Positions 16,152 to 25,140 of a DNA stretch of 64,000 nt are shown here, one piece after another. Source of the stretch: Paenibacillus brasilensis (GTDB lineage: Bacteria > Bacillota > Bacilli > Paenibacillales > Paenibacillaceae); the NCBI RefSeq assembly GCF_009363115.1, contig NZ_CP045298.1, positions 4,523,501 through 4,587,500 of the forward strand, in the 5' to 3' direction. The first letter of the stretch is position 1, and each line of letters begins with the position of its first letter. The position numbers and the translations under genes were made by a program. Under the pieces are notes generated by a model. It ran no database searches, was not told where the DNA came from, and saw only the letters and a list, made by a program, of their open reading frames with translations.

Positions 16152-17546
16152 TTGAAGCATACACCTACGATTTCGGCGGAGTTTGAAGCTTATCTAACAC
16201 AAAATGACATGACATTGGCTCAATTTGCGGAATATTCAGGTGTTCATCAAAGAACGCTTAGTAATTGGGTTACTCAGCATCGTCCTGTTTCCGTACAGCA
16301 GCTTGACCGAATCACTGTGGCTATGGGTTTACCGGAAGGCTATTTTTACGATTTATACATAGAAAACTACATCATTAACATCCCCCCTAACATGAGACGA
16401 ATTGAACCATTGTTGTATCGTTGTGCGGAGCTTGATAAGCTGGATGCGATCCGTCGAATGGTTGGACATATCATGGACAAGCTTATGTACTCTCCTAGAC
16501 TATTTGAAATTGCAGAAACATTATTTGCACAGGGACGACGTGCTGCCGCACTGCCACTCTATGAGAATGTGGCAGAAGTGGAAAAATACCAGCATTCGGA
16601 ACGGTTGGCAATGTGCCAATATCGTATATTCACGATTCAGGTTGGAGACGATCAAAGCCACAATCTTAAGGCAGCTACGCTGTTTGAGCCCTTTGTCGAA
16701 CGTCTGGATGAAATAGATCAGCTTGATGCATTAAAGGATTTGGCTAACGTGTATAGGTCCCTGCGTAAATGGGACAGGTTGGATGAAACGGCGAGAAAAA
16801 TGAGGGAGAAAGCAAAAATTCAATATACATTGAAGCATCAACAGAAGAAACCAAAAGGGGCGGAACTTGATAAGAGGCTGAGTCGACCTATGTTTGTGTA
16901 CATCACCTATTCTGATTTACTGTGTGCAAGTGTCTGTGAAGCCCAAGGCGATTATCAACAAGCTTTACAATATACATACGCCTACGCTAATTTGGATTGG
17001 GTCATAGAGAAGGATGAGAGTACTCAACACTGGGTCAACATGTTCAAGTATTGGGCAAAGGGAAATACGTATGTAAATAAACTCCTGTCCGGTGATATAA
17101 GTGTGCTGCACGATTATGTTGAATATATTAGTGTATCATCAAAAACAACCGAAGAAGATAGGGTTACTCAACTGCTGAACATTATGATGGCAGCTAACCG
17201 ATATCAGGTTGATGTGAATGACATACTCCAGCATTTTGAAATAGAGATTGGGTCTATTATTCAGCAACAACCAGTTAATATGTACACTTATCAAGTAGTA
17301 CCGGAGCAAACAACACGTTTTAAATATGAACTTGCTAAATACTACTTGAATAGTGGCAACTACTCATATGGTTTCAACTACCTGTTAGATGTTCTATCTA
17401 AATCATTAGCCAATAACAAAGAGTCCTTTTTCATTAGATGCATAAGATTATTTGAGCAATTCAAACAATTTGCGGACGTTAGATCTTTTGCAAAGTATGA
17501 AAGTTTAGCTAGTAAAGGGCAAAGAGAAAGATTATTTTATTATTAA
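16152..17546 (+). CDS. aloR: AloR-like RRNPP quorum-sensing receptor (XRE HTH plus TPR-like domain)
   Basis: Transcription regulator of about 464 residues. An N-terminal XRE helix-turn-helix (residues about 10-60, with LAQFAEYSGVHQRTLSNW) is followed by a long all-helical region of TPR-like repeats. This is the layout of RRNPP receptors, which bind short re-imported peptides. The Alo family of such receptors, with small cognate peptides, has been described in Paenibacillus polymyxa, and this protein fits it. TTG 16152 follows AGGGTGG at 7 bases and is preferred over GTG 16134. A 24-codon secreted-peptide gene lies 70 bp downstream at 17617. The target genes are unknown. Confidence 0.8.
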   Translation: MKHTPTISAEFEAYLTQNDMTLAQFAEYSGVHQRTLSNWVTQHRPVSVQQLDRITVAMGLPEGYFYDLYIENYIINIPPNMRRIEPLLYRCAELDKLDAIRRMVGHIMDKLMYSPRLFEIAETLFAQGRRAAALPLYENVAEVEKYQHSERLAMCQYRIFTIQVGDDQSHNLKAATLFEPFVERLDEIDQLDALKDLANVYRSLRKWDRLDETARKMREKAKIQYTLKHQQKKPKGAELDKRLSRPMFVYITYSDLLCASVCEAQGDYQQALQYTYAYANLDWVIEKDESTQHWVNMFKYWAKGNTYVNKLLSGDISVLHDYVEYISVSSKTTEEDRVTQLLNIMMAANRYQVDVNDILQHFEIEIGSIIQQQPVNMYTYQVVPEQTTRFKYELAKYYLNSGNYSYGFNYLLDVLSKSLANNKESFFIRCIRLFEQFKQFADVRSFAKYESLASKGQRERLFYY

Positions 17547-17616
17547 TGTCATCTAACTTTTTTAGTGCTAGATTCCATGCCCTCTATATAGGTATTTTTA
17601 AACGTATGGTTAGACA

Positions 17617-17691
17617 ATGAAAATGATTCTTTTAATAGTCGTAGCTAGCTTTTTGTTTATCGTGAACCTTAACTACTACCATAGTATTTAG
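17617..17691 (+). CDS. aloP: AloP-like signal pro-peptide
   Basis: A 24-residue frame, MKMILLIVVASFLFIVNLNY followed by YHSI. It has a lysine near the start, a hydrophobic export segment and a short polar C-terminus: the design of Phr/AimP/AloP pro-peptides, whose last residues become the signal. It lies on the same strand 70 bp after the receptor gene. The likely mature peptide is within the C-terminal residues (around LNYYHSI). The ribosome site is weak, and ATG 17623 is an alternative start. Confidence 0.65.
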   Translation: MKMILLIVVASFLFIVNLNYYHSI

Positions 17692-17828
17692 CTTCTTGAC
17701 CAACATGAAGGTTATTAAACAGAAGGCTAACCAATAAGCTCGCAACCTTACGGATGGCGGATATTGTTGGTTGAAAGTTGACTCTGAGCAACCTAGCACT
17801 ATCGAAATTAAACATAAAACGTCAAAAA

Positions 17829-17860
17829 GTGCCTCTGGAATGCTCCAGAAGCATTTTTTT
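17829..17860 (+). terminator. Terminator after the aloR-aloP unit
   Basis: TGCCTCTGGA pairs with TCCAGAAGCA (one mismatch) and is followed by seven T residues. It would end the receptor/peptide transcript before the Spo0E-like gene. Confidence 0.75.
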
Positions 17861-17929
17861 GTCGAGCAAATTCTCGGAAAATCCAAAAGTTTACGTTTTA
17901 TATTAGGATATGACACAGAAGGGGGGATC

Positions 17930-18097
17930 ATGCTGATGAATACAGGTGTGACTTTACTTCGTGTCGAACGGGCCAGAAAAAGACTGTACCAAGTCCAGAA
18001 GAAATACGGATTTTTAACGCATCCCAAAGTGATTGAACAATCCATGAAACTGGATGAACTATTGAATCAATACCAAACCTGCAAAATGAAATCTTAG
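17930..18097 (+). CDS. Spo0E-like aspartyl-phosphate phosphatase
   Basis: A 55-residue protein with the Spo0E-family signature: a helical hairpin whose second helix carries S-x-x-L-D, seen as EQSMKLDELLNQY. Spo0E proteins dephosphorylate Spo0A~P and hold back sporulation. I start it at ATG 17930, right after GGGGGG; the frame is open upstream to 17771, but that part covers a terminator. The neighbouring RRNPP receptor makes a link to a developmental decision plausible but unproven. Confidence 0.8.
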   Translation: MLMNTGVTLLRVERARKRLYQVQKKYGFLTHPKVIEQSMKLDELLNQYQTCKMKS

Positions 18098-18207
18098 CTA
18101 ATGTGTGTGCATAACGTGCTGCTGAAGGCAGAAAGCGAAACCTAATCTCTAAACCCGAACTCCAAAAAAAGTTCTAACTCCTATACTATGAAGAGGTGGT
18201 AACGTTG

Positions 18208-18402
18208 ATGAACAAACGAAATCCTGTAACCCCTTTTGGCTGGAAAATCAAACAAAGGCTAGTCGAAATTCAAATGGATCAGAGAACTTTTTGTGACACC
18301 TATCGTGTTCCTGCTAGCCGCTTGTCCAATCTCATTCACGGAACACGTAAGGCCAAAAAATATAGAAAACAAGTATCTACGCTACTTGGCATTGAAGAAT
18401 AA
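18208..18402 (+). CDS. Small helix-turn-helix protein
   Basis: A 64-residue protein in which most of the chain is an XRE-like helix-turn-helix (WKIKQRLVEIQMDQRTFCD, then VPASRLSNLIHGTRKAK). Such short regulators are common near phage and mobile DNA. ATG 18208 sits 8 bases after AGGTGG. No partner or operator is evident, and the specific function is unknown. Confidence 0.7.
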   Translation: MNKRNPVTPFGWKIKQRLVEIQMDQRTFCDTYRVPASRLSNLIHGTRKAKKYRKQVSTLLGIEE

Positions 18403-18525
18403 TCCTCTTTTCTCTCCATGGACGCAGAACATCCTCATAATATGTAGGCTACAGTGGTAATGGACCCCTTGTTTATTTAAAATAGATTGTACATAGGATG
18501 CTTATACAAGGAGTGGATAGGATCG

Positions 18526-18900
18526 ATGGGAATGTTCTCCAGAATGGCAGAGCAGAAGATTGCCGAGGCGATGGCGAAAGGTGAGTTTGATCATTTGCCG
18601 GGAGCGGGCAAGCCACTGGTGATCGAGGATTTATCACATGTTCCAGAGGAGCTGCGGATGTCGTACAAGCTGTTGAAAAATGCGGGCATTTTACCAGAGG
18701 AACTTCAGCTGCAAAAGGAATGTGTCCAGCTACGTGATCTGCTTCACGCTTGCCATGAGGCAGGAGAGCAACAGCGGATCAGTCGCAGGCTGACTGAAAA
18801 ATCACTTCGTCTCCGCATGCTGCTGGAGGAAAGAGGTCTGAATACGTCGTCTGTATTTTATGAATATGAGTCGGCTGTGCGTAAGCGGCTGGGGGAATAG
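18526..18900 (+). CDS. DUF1992 (DnaJ-homologue-like) protein
   Basis: A 124-residue protein with the DUF1992 signature AEQKIAEAMAKGEFDHLPGAGKPL near the N-terminus, followed by charged helices. The family is widespread in Firmicutes with no defined role. ATG 18526 is preferred over the more upstream TTG because the family motif begins right after it. It stands alone, convergent with gluQ. Confidence 0.8.
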   Translation: MGMFSRMAEQKIAEAMAKGEFDHLPGAGKPLVIEDLSHVPEELRMSYKLLKNAGILPEELQLQKECVQLRDLLHACHEAGEQQRISRRLTEKSLRLRMLLEERGLNTSSVFYEYESAVRKRLGE

Positions 18901-18964
18901 AAGCGAAAGGAGCAGAGGGCGGAATGCCCTTGCCCGTATACTTTAATTTCCACGCTTCACCTCA

Positions 18965-19960
18965 TTAACGTTGCAGCTCAGACAGCCTTCTGAGGAATTG
19001 CTTCGTCAGGATGACAGGCTGATTGGGTAGCTTGTCCAAATGAAAGCCATCAATTAAATCCACAGCCTTCACAGGCTCAGGCGAATCCAGCAGCCCGGAA
19101 AAATAGGCGAGCCAGCCAATGACTGCTTCCGGTGTGATTCCTTGCCGACGCATGGCTCGAAGTGCTACTCCGCCGTGTCGTTTGGCGAGCCGCCGTCCAT
19201 CAGGCCCCAAGACGAGGGGGACGTGTGCGAAGCGCGGCGGCTGCAAGCCCAGGGCTTGGTATAGCAAAAGCTGACGGGGGGTCGAATCGAGAAGATCATA
19301 CCCGCGCAGTACATCGGTAATATGCATATCCGCATCATCGACAACGACGGCAAGCTGATAAGAAAACATGCCGTCTGCCCGTTTGACGATAAAATCGCCC
19401 CCCTCCGCCGCGCCGAAGGTCACATTGCCTGCTACCTGATCCTGAAATGAAATCACGGAATCCTGATTTTGCGGCACTTTGAAGCGAAGGGAAGGGAGTT
19501 TATGTTGTGATTTGGCCTCTGCTTCCTGAGGGCTAAGACTGCGACACGTCCCCGAATAGGCTGGTCCTTCACCAGACAGTCCATGTGGAGCACTGGCGGC
19601 AGCCACAATATCCGCCCGGCTGCAAAAGCAAGGGTACAGCAAATCCTGCCCCTGTAGTTTCTCTAATGCAGCTTGGAAGCGTTCCAGCCGTTGGCTTTGG
19701 GTATAGGGACCGTAGGAACCGCCTACGTCTGGTCCTTCATCCCATTCCAGCCCGATCCAGCGCAAATCCTCCATAATTCCTTGGGCCAATGGGCTGCGAG
19801 CCCGAGTCATATCAATATCCTCCATACGTAAAACATAGGTTCCGCCCAGAGAACGAACATGCAGCCAAGATAATAACGCAGTGCGGGCGTTTCCCAAGTG
19901 TATCCATCCCGATGGGGTTGGGGCAAAGCGTCCTCTGATGGGTTGGGCCTGTAATTCCAT
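18965..19960 (-). CDS. gluQ: Glutamyl-Q tRNA(Asp) synthetase
   Basis: A truncated class I aminoacyl-tRNA synthetase that attaches glutamate to queuosine in tRNA-Asp. It begins RGRFAPTPSGWIHLGNARTA, with the HIGH-type motif. It has zinc-binding cysteines (CFCSRADI and YSGTCRSL) and a KMSKS-like RLAKRHGG. It lacks the anticodon-binding domain, as expected for 331 residues. The gene is a single unit, divergent from hrpB. Confidence 0.92.
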   Translation of the reverse strand: MELQAQPIRGRFAPTPSGWIHLGNARTALLSWLHVRSLGGTYVLRMEDIDMTRARSPLAQGIMEDLRWIGLEWDEGPDVGGSYGPYTQSQRLERFQAALEKLQGQDLLYPCFCSRADIVAAASAPHGLSGEGPAYSGTCRSLSPQEAEAKSQHKLPSLRFKVPQNQDSVISFQDQVAGNVTFGAAEGGDFIVKRADGMFSYQLAVVVDDADMHITDVLRGYDLLDSTPRQLLLYQALGLQPPRFAHVPLVLGPDGRRLAKRHGGVALRAMRRQGITPEAVIGWLAYFSGLLDSPEPVKAVDLIDGFHLDKLPNQPVILTKQFLRRLSELQR

Positions 19961-20243
19961 ACGAAAGTTACCTCGTTTCTATATTCCGTCCTTTACAATC
20001 CATATAAACCCTATTATAAAACGATCCTGCAGCGAGTGCATCCCGACAGGTCACGAAGCTGACATCGGGAGCTTGCATACGGCTTGGCATACCTGCGATA
20101 GCCAGACGGAAAATTTAAATATCTGTATAATAGATGGAGAATGATATCCTACCATAATAATTACAGGTGATGAAAAATTCACAATAATAAAAGAAGCAAA
20201 ACCCAGATTCTACGCATTTCGCGTATCATTGGAGAGATTTCAA

Positions 20244-22787
20244 TTGACAGAATTTCATTTGACAGATAAACAACTGCCTATCATACAAGTTATACCTGAG
20301 CTTAAAAATACCCTGCAATCTCAGCCGGCGGCTGTACTGATTGCACAGCCAGGAGCAGGGAAAACGACGGTTACACCGCTGGAGCTGCTGCATGAGCCGT
20401 GGCTGGCAGGACAAAAGATGATCATGCTGGAGCCGAGGCGTTTGGCAGCACGTGCAGCAGCGGCGCAGATGGCGAAAGCGCTGGGCGAGCCCACCGGAAA
20501 GACAGTGGGTTACCGGGTTCGTATGGATACAAAAGTAGGGCCAAGCACGCGGATTGAAGTGGTTACTGAGGGCGTACTGACCCGGATGCTGCAGCATGAT
20601 CAGGCTTTGGAGGGAGTGGGCCTGATTATTTTTGATGAGTTTCATGAACGCAGCCTGCATGCAGATTTAGGATTGGCGCTTGCTCTGCAAAGTCAGGCAT
20701 TGCTGCGCCCGGATTTAAAAATATTAATTATGTCTGCCACATTGGAGGCCGAGCCGGTCTGTGGTCTGCTGGGAGATGCCCCATTGCTGGAATGTCCAGG
20801 CACGGTATTTCCGGTAGAGACTTTTTATAGGTCCAAGCCTGCATCGGCTATATTAGAAGATTTTACAGCAGAAACCGTGGAAAAAGCGCTGCATGCGCAT
20901 GAAGGGGATCTGCTGGTATTCCTGCCCGGGGCGAGGGAGATTCATCGCACGGAGCGTGAGCTGGCTTCGAGGAATTTGCCTGTACATGTCAAGGTGATTC
21001 CGCTGTATGGCAGTATGAAGCTGGAGCAGCAGGATGAGGCGATACGCCCGTCGTCTTTGGGCAGCCGCAAAGTCGTTTTGGCAACCTCGATAGCCGAGTC
21101 CAGTCTGACGATCGCCGGGATTACGGTGGTAATAGACAGCGGATTGTCGCGGGAATCGGTGTTTTCCGCGCGAACCGGCATGAGCCGTCTGACCACCGTC
21201 AAGGTGTCCAAAGCCTCTGCCGACCAGCGCCGTGGTCGGGCGGGCAGACTTCAGCCGGGCGTATGCTACCGGCTGTGGAGCGCGCAGGAGCACGCCGCGC
21301 TCCCGGATGCGAGCCGCCCGGAAATCGCGGCGGCAGATCTGGCTCCGCTCGCGCTGGAGCTGGCCGCCTGGGGCGTGCGCGAGCCTGCCGAGCTGGCCTG
21401 GCTGGATACCCCGCCTGAGGCGGCGTACCGCCAGGCCACGGGTCTGCTGCGCCAGCTCGGTTGCCTGCATACCGCAGCCGACGGCGGCGCAGGCGGCATT
21501 ACCGCGCATGGACGCGAGGTATCCGCCCTGGGCGTGCATCCGCGCCTCGGGCACATGCTGCTGCGCGCGGCCGCCCTCGGTCTGGCGCCAGCCGCCAGCC
21601 GTCTGGCTGCGCTGCTGCAAGAACGCGACCCGTTCCGCGCCCATGGCGGAACGGATTTGCGCCCGCGGCTGGATGCCCTGCGCGAGGCAGCTCATGCCCG
21701 CAGCACGCACAGTCTGCTGCGGACGGCAGACGATACGGTCATTCGCCGTATCGTGCAGGAAAGCAGGCAGCTATTAGCCACGCTGCCGACAGCAGCCGCA
21801 GCGCAGGACGAGCCTGACGGCTCCGCATCCTGCGGGCTGCTGCTGGCCTTTGCGTATCCGGATCGGATCGCGCAAGGCCGGGGGGACGGCCGCTTTTTGC
21901 TCAGCGGCGGCCGGGGCGCGCGACTCCGACAAGTGGAATGGATGTCGCGCTCATCCTATCTCGTCGCCGCCGAAGTGGACGACGAGGGAGCAGACGGTGT
22001 CATTCAGCTGGCGGCACCGGTTGAGCTGCAAGAACTGATCGAGCATTGTGGTGAACTGCTGCTGGAAAAAGCCAACGTATACTGGGATAATTCAGCCTCA
22101 GCCGTGAGAGCCCGCAAGGTGTTACAGCTTGGCTCACTCGTTGTAAAGGAAACGTCCTACGAGCGGCCTCCGGCAGAGGAAATAGCTGCCGCCTTGATGC
22201 AGGGCGTCCGTGAACGTGGTCTAAAGCTGTTGTCCTGGAATCGACAAACCCTTCAGTTGCAGGCGCGTTTGATTTTTATGCACTTCTCGGCACCCGAGGA
22301 TTGGCCGGACAGCTCGGAATCCGCGCTGCTGGATTCACTGGAATCGTGGCTGCTGCCTTTCGCGCTTGGAGCCAAAAATATGTCTGACCTGCAACGACTG
22401 GATGGTAGCGAATTGCTGCTCGGCAGGCTGAATTGGGAACAACGGCAGCAGCTTGAGCAGGAAGCACCGACGCATATACGTGTACCCAGTGGTTCCCGTA
22501 TTCCTGTCGATTATTCGAATCCCGAGGCACCTGCGCTGGCAGTGCGGCTGCAAGAGCTGTTCGGCATGAGGGAAACACCGCGGATTGGTCGCGGACGTGT
22601 GCCGCTCGTGCTGCATCTGCTGTCACCTGCTCAGCGTCCTGTGCAGGTGACCTCCGACCTCTCCAGCTTCTGGAGCGAGGCATATTTTGAAGTCAAAAAG
22701 GACCTGAAAGGTCGATATCCCAAGCATTATTGGCCGGATGATCCGTTGGAAGCCGTGCCGACCAGCCGAGCCAAGCCAAAGCGTTGA
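20244..22787 (+). CDS. hrpB: ATP-dependent helicase HrpB
   Basis: A DEAH-type helicase of about 847 residues. Motif I is QPGAGKTTVTP, the Walker B box is FDEFHERS (DEFH instead of DEAH), motif III is SATLE and motif VI is ADQRRGRAGR, followed by the HrpB C-terminal domain. TTG 20244 lies 8 bases after GGAGAG and is favoured over TTG 20229, which overlaps that site. The part from about 21230 to 21950 is much richer in G+C than its surroundings, yet the frame stays open. RNA or DNA substrate unknown. Confidence 0.92.
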   Translation: MTEFHLTDKQLPIIQVIPELKNTLQSQPAAVLIAQPGAGKTTVTPLELLHEPWLAGQKMIMLEPRRLAARAAAAQMAKALGEPTGKTVGYRVRMDTKVGPSTRIEVVTEGVLTRMLQHDQALEGVGLIIFDEFHERSLHADLGLALALQSQALLRPDLKILIMSATLEAEPVCGLLGDAPLLECPGTVFPVETFYRSKPASAILEDFTAETVEKALHAHEGDLLVFLPGAREIHRTERELASRNLPVHVKVIPLYGSMKLEQQDEAIRPSSLGSRKVVLATSIAESSLTIAGITVVIDSGLSRESVFSARTGMSRLTTVKVSKASADQRRGRAGRLQPGVCYRLWSAQEHAALPDASRPEIAAADLAPLALELAAWGVREPAELAWLDTPPEAAYRQATGLLRQLGCLHTAADGGAGGITAHGREVSALGVHPRLGHMLLRAAALGLAPAASRLAALLQERDPFRAHGGTDLRPRLDALREAAHARSTHSLLRTADDTVIRRIVQESRQLLATLPTAAAAQDEPDGSASCGLLLAFAYPDRIAQGRGDGRFLLSGGRGARLRQVEWMSRSSYLVAAEVDDEGADGVIQLAAPVELQELIEHCGELLLEKANVYWDNSASAVRARKVLQLGSLVVKETSYERPPAEEIAAALMQGVRERGLKLLSWNRQTLQLQARLIFMHFSAPEDWPDSSESALLDSLESWLLPFALGAKNMSDLQRLDGSELLLGRLNWEQRQQLEQEAPTHIRVPSGSRIPVDYSNPEAPALAVRLQELFGMRETPRIGRGRVPLVLHLLSPAQRPVQVTSDLSSFWSEAYFEVKKDLKGRYPKHYWPDDPLEAVPTSRAKPKR

Positions 22788-23034
22788 ACAGCAGCTGCTT
22801 GTCCCATCAACGCTAAACTCAAAAATTACATCAAAACGGAGCAGGTAGTATGGTGCTGTACAAGCGATGGGAAGTACCATCTGACTACGTAGGGGCTCCA
22901 TATGTAACTTGTATAGAATGGTTTAATTTAAAGGCTAAAGCATTTTAAATTTTCGGAAAAATCGTTTAAACGTCAGAATAGCGGGGTAATGAAGGACGAA
23001 CCACTCAACACCAAAATCTTGGGAGGTAACTATC

Positions 23035-23389
23035 ATGGCGAATAACTTAAACGATTATAACGAAAAGAAAATTGTCGGTGTTTTTGATACAGAGCAGGAG
23101 GCGTCTCGGGCGATTGGACAATTGCAGGCAAGAGGTATCCCGAGCAGTGAGATTTCTGTCATCACCCGTGACCGTGAAGATCTGAGGACGAGATGATGCA
23201 CAGCAATACGAGACCTACGTCGATCAGGGCAAGATTTTAGTGCTGGTAGATTCCACTGAGCATCGCAGAAATGTCTATGATATTTTCCGTACCAACCGTT
23301 CCCTGAATGCGGATCGTTACGAAACAGTTGATGGTCCGGTGACGGATACCCGCACAGATGCATATACAGATACCAGAAGGAATCTGTAG
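23035..23389 (+). pseudogene. Broken YflT/general stress 17M-like gene
   Basis: The first frame gives KKIVGVFDTEQEASRAIGQL and stops at TGA 23194-23196. Frame +1 then continues as DDAQQYETYVDQGKILVLV and ends at TAG 23389. Intact members of this stress-protein family carry a glycine-rich membrane segment between these two parts, and it is missing here. An internal deletion plus frameshift is the simplest reading. GGGAGG lies 9 bases before the ATG, so the regulatory signals are kept. Confidence 0.8.
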
Positions 23390-23433
23390 GCTATTTTGTA
23401 GAGATTATTCATCTTACATCTAATAGGTTTAAC

Positions 23434-23474
23434 GAGCAGCGGTCTTCCCAAGCGGGAAGGCTGCTTTTCTTATA
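23434..23474 (+). terminator. Terminator after the stress-gene relic
   Basis: An AGCAGC...CTTCCC arm pairs with GGGAAG...GCTGCT and is followed by TTTTCTT. Confidence 0.7.
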
Positions 23475-23595
23475 AGTAAATACGTGTTGAAGAATCGGAC
23501 TTGATCTGCCGCTAACACGTTTATCCTTCTATGTATTTTTACAGAATTGTCGTTATAATAGATTTATACTTTGCTAGACATAACAGGAGAGTGAC

Positions 23596-24768
23596 ATGAG
23601 TCAAAAAGAGAGAATTTCCGAAGTTGCTTTGCTGAGAGGACTGGCTTTTGTCGCCGTTGTTCTTCAGCATTCCGTCGCACATTATGCGGTTGCGCAGGGG
23701 GCGCGCATCCAGGACGGGGTTTTGATGACACTTTTACTGCTGTGTTCCAAATTCGCAGTGCCCGTGTTTGTATTTATCACCGGGATGGTGTTGTTTTACA
23801 ATTATGATGGAGCCTTCAAGTATGGAACGTTTTTACGTAAAAGATTCATGGACATCATCGTGCCTTATATCATATGGTCTCTTTTATACGAATTGGGAAA
23901 TCAGCTTGTCCAAAGTGGAGGAACTATTCACCCGCTGGATTTTTTACAGAAGCTTTTGAACGGAAAAAGCAGCTATCATCTGTGGTACATCGTTATGATT
24001 ATCCAATGCTATGTGTTATTTCCTGTGTTTCGGTATGTAGTGCGCCGCTTGTCTGCGCTGCTGCCGTCACGATGGCACCCCGCTGCATTGGCTGGAGTGG
24101 GCGTATTATATTTTTTGCTCATGTTCGCAGTTGGGCCTGTATACCACGCAATGGACAAGCTCCAGCTCCCGGTCATTACCTCTTGGTTTACCCTATATGC
24201 TGACCGGAATGTGATCTACTTTTTCTTTTATTTTGTGCTAGGAGCGGCAGCCGGGATGAACGTCCAACGCTGGAATGACTGGGTAACCAAGGCGCAGATG
24301 ATCTACTGGCCACTGTTTTGCGTGCTTACAGGATATTTGCTGTATGAGATGACCGATCTGTTCCAGACGCCGCGAGGTACGGTGCTTTCCTTTAATTACT
24401 TGTCCCTGCTGCGTCCAATTATGGCTGTATTTTGTGTTGTGTCTATTTTTGTGGCTTATCGGGTAGCTGTGTGGATTGCCCATAAGGGTGGACAAGTGGC
24501 GAGTATGCTGACGGCCATCGGAACGTTGTCCTACGGAGCGTATTTGATGCATGCCTTTATGCTGCGTGTAACCTACTATTTTGACGAAACGCTGTTTGCA
24601 GACTGGAGCCACGTGCTTCGTACGCTGGCCTCGTTCGTGCTCTGTGTGGTCTTTTCCATTGCCGGAACATGGCTGCTGGCTCGTATGCCTCTAGGCAAAT
24701 GGATTGTGGGGCTGAGGGTTCGTCCTCGCCGGGCCGGAGGTTCATCAACCTTGCAAAAGCAAGCCTGA
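23596..24768 (+). CDS. Membrane acyltransferase, acyltransferase-3 family
   Basis: A 390-residue integral membrane protein of the OafA/acyltransferase-3 type, which O-acylates cell-surface or secreted glycans. It starts EVALLRGLAFVAVVLQHSVA, with the family His, and has about ten hydrophobic segments. The gene is preceded by AGGAGAG and stands alone between two terminators. The acceptor molecule cannot be inferred. Confidence 0.85.
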   Translation: MSQKERISEVALLRGLAFVAVVLQHSVAHYAVAQGARIQDGVLMTLLLLCSKFAVPVFVFITGMVLFYNYDGAFKYGTFLRKRFMDIIVPYIIWSLLYELGNQLVQSGGTIHPLDFLQKLLNGKSSYHLWYIVMIIQCYVLFPVFRYVVRRLSALLPSRWHPAALAGVGVLYFLLMFAVGPVYHAMDKLQLPVITSWFTLYADRNVIYFFFYFVLGAAAGMNVQRWNDWVTKAQMIYWPLFCVLTGYLLYEMTDLFQTPRGTVLSFNYLSLLRPIMAVFCVVSIFVAYRVAVWIAHKGGQVASMLTAIGTLSYGAYLMHAFMLRVTYYFDETLFADWSHVLRTLASFVLCVVFSIAGTWLLARMPLGKWIVGLRVRPRRAGGSSTLQKQA

Positions 24769-24795
24769 GCTTGCGGGTTTCTCACGCTTCTAATG

Positions 24796-24837
24796 ATCTC
24801 GCTGTGGATGCTGCTTAAATCCACGGCGAGATTTTTA
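24796..24837 (+). terminator. Terminator after the acyltransferase gene
   Basis: ATCTCGCTGTGGA pairs with TCCACGGCGAGAT (one mismatch) and a T run follows. Confidence 0.8.
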
Positions 24838-25140
24838 CATTTAAAAACGAAAAAATAAAGTGGTCCATCCCAAGATTGAAATCAGAGAAGGAACTTATTT
24901 TTAAGATTTAATTATATAATTTCATTATATGAAAAATTCATAATAGAAAAGACCATGACCCGCCATTCGCAACCTGCCTAACAATGCGTCATGTTATATC
25001 TTTCGCCATCTTACAACCCGTCACAAGGGGCGGAATTTCTCATGCGCACTCACATTATGAAAGGAAATAGTGTATGGACACAGAGTGGTTTATAATGGAA
25101 GATAAGAGGTATATGAATAAGGTGTGGAGGAGGCTGTACA
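24838..25140. other. AT-rich stretch before the Rtp-like gene
   Basis: About 300 bp without a gene. It contains AT-rich partial palindromes around 24910-24950 (ATATAATTTCATTATAT). I looked for sites like the B. subtilis replication terminators and saw no convincing match by eye. Confidence 0.4.

Noticed and set aside
18965..19960. Full glutamyl-tRNA synthetase
   Set aside because: No anticodon-binding domain; length and cysteines fit the glutamyl-Q enzyme.
21230..21820. Several long open frames on both strands inside hrpB
   Set aside because: They result from high GC content in that block; the hrpB frame carries all helicase motifs.
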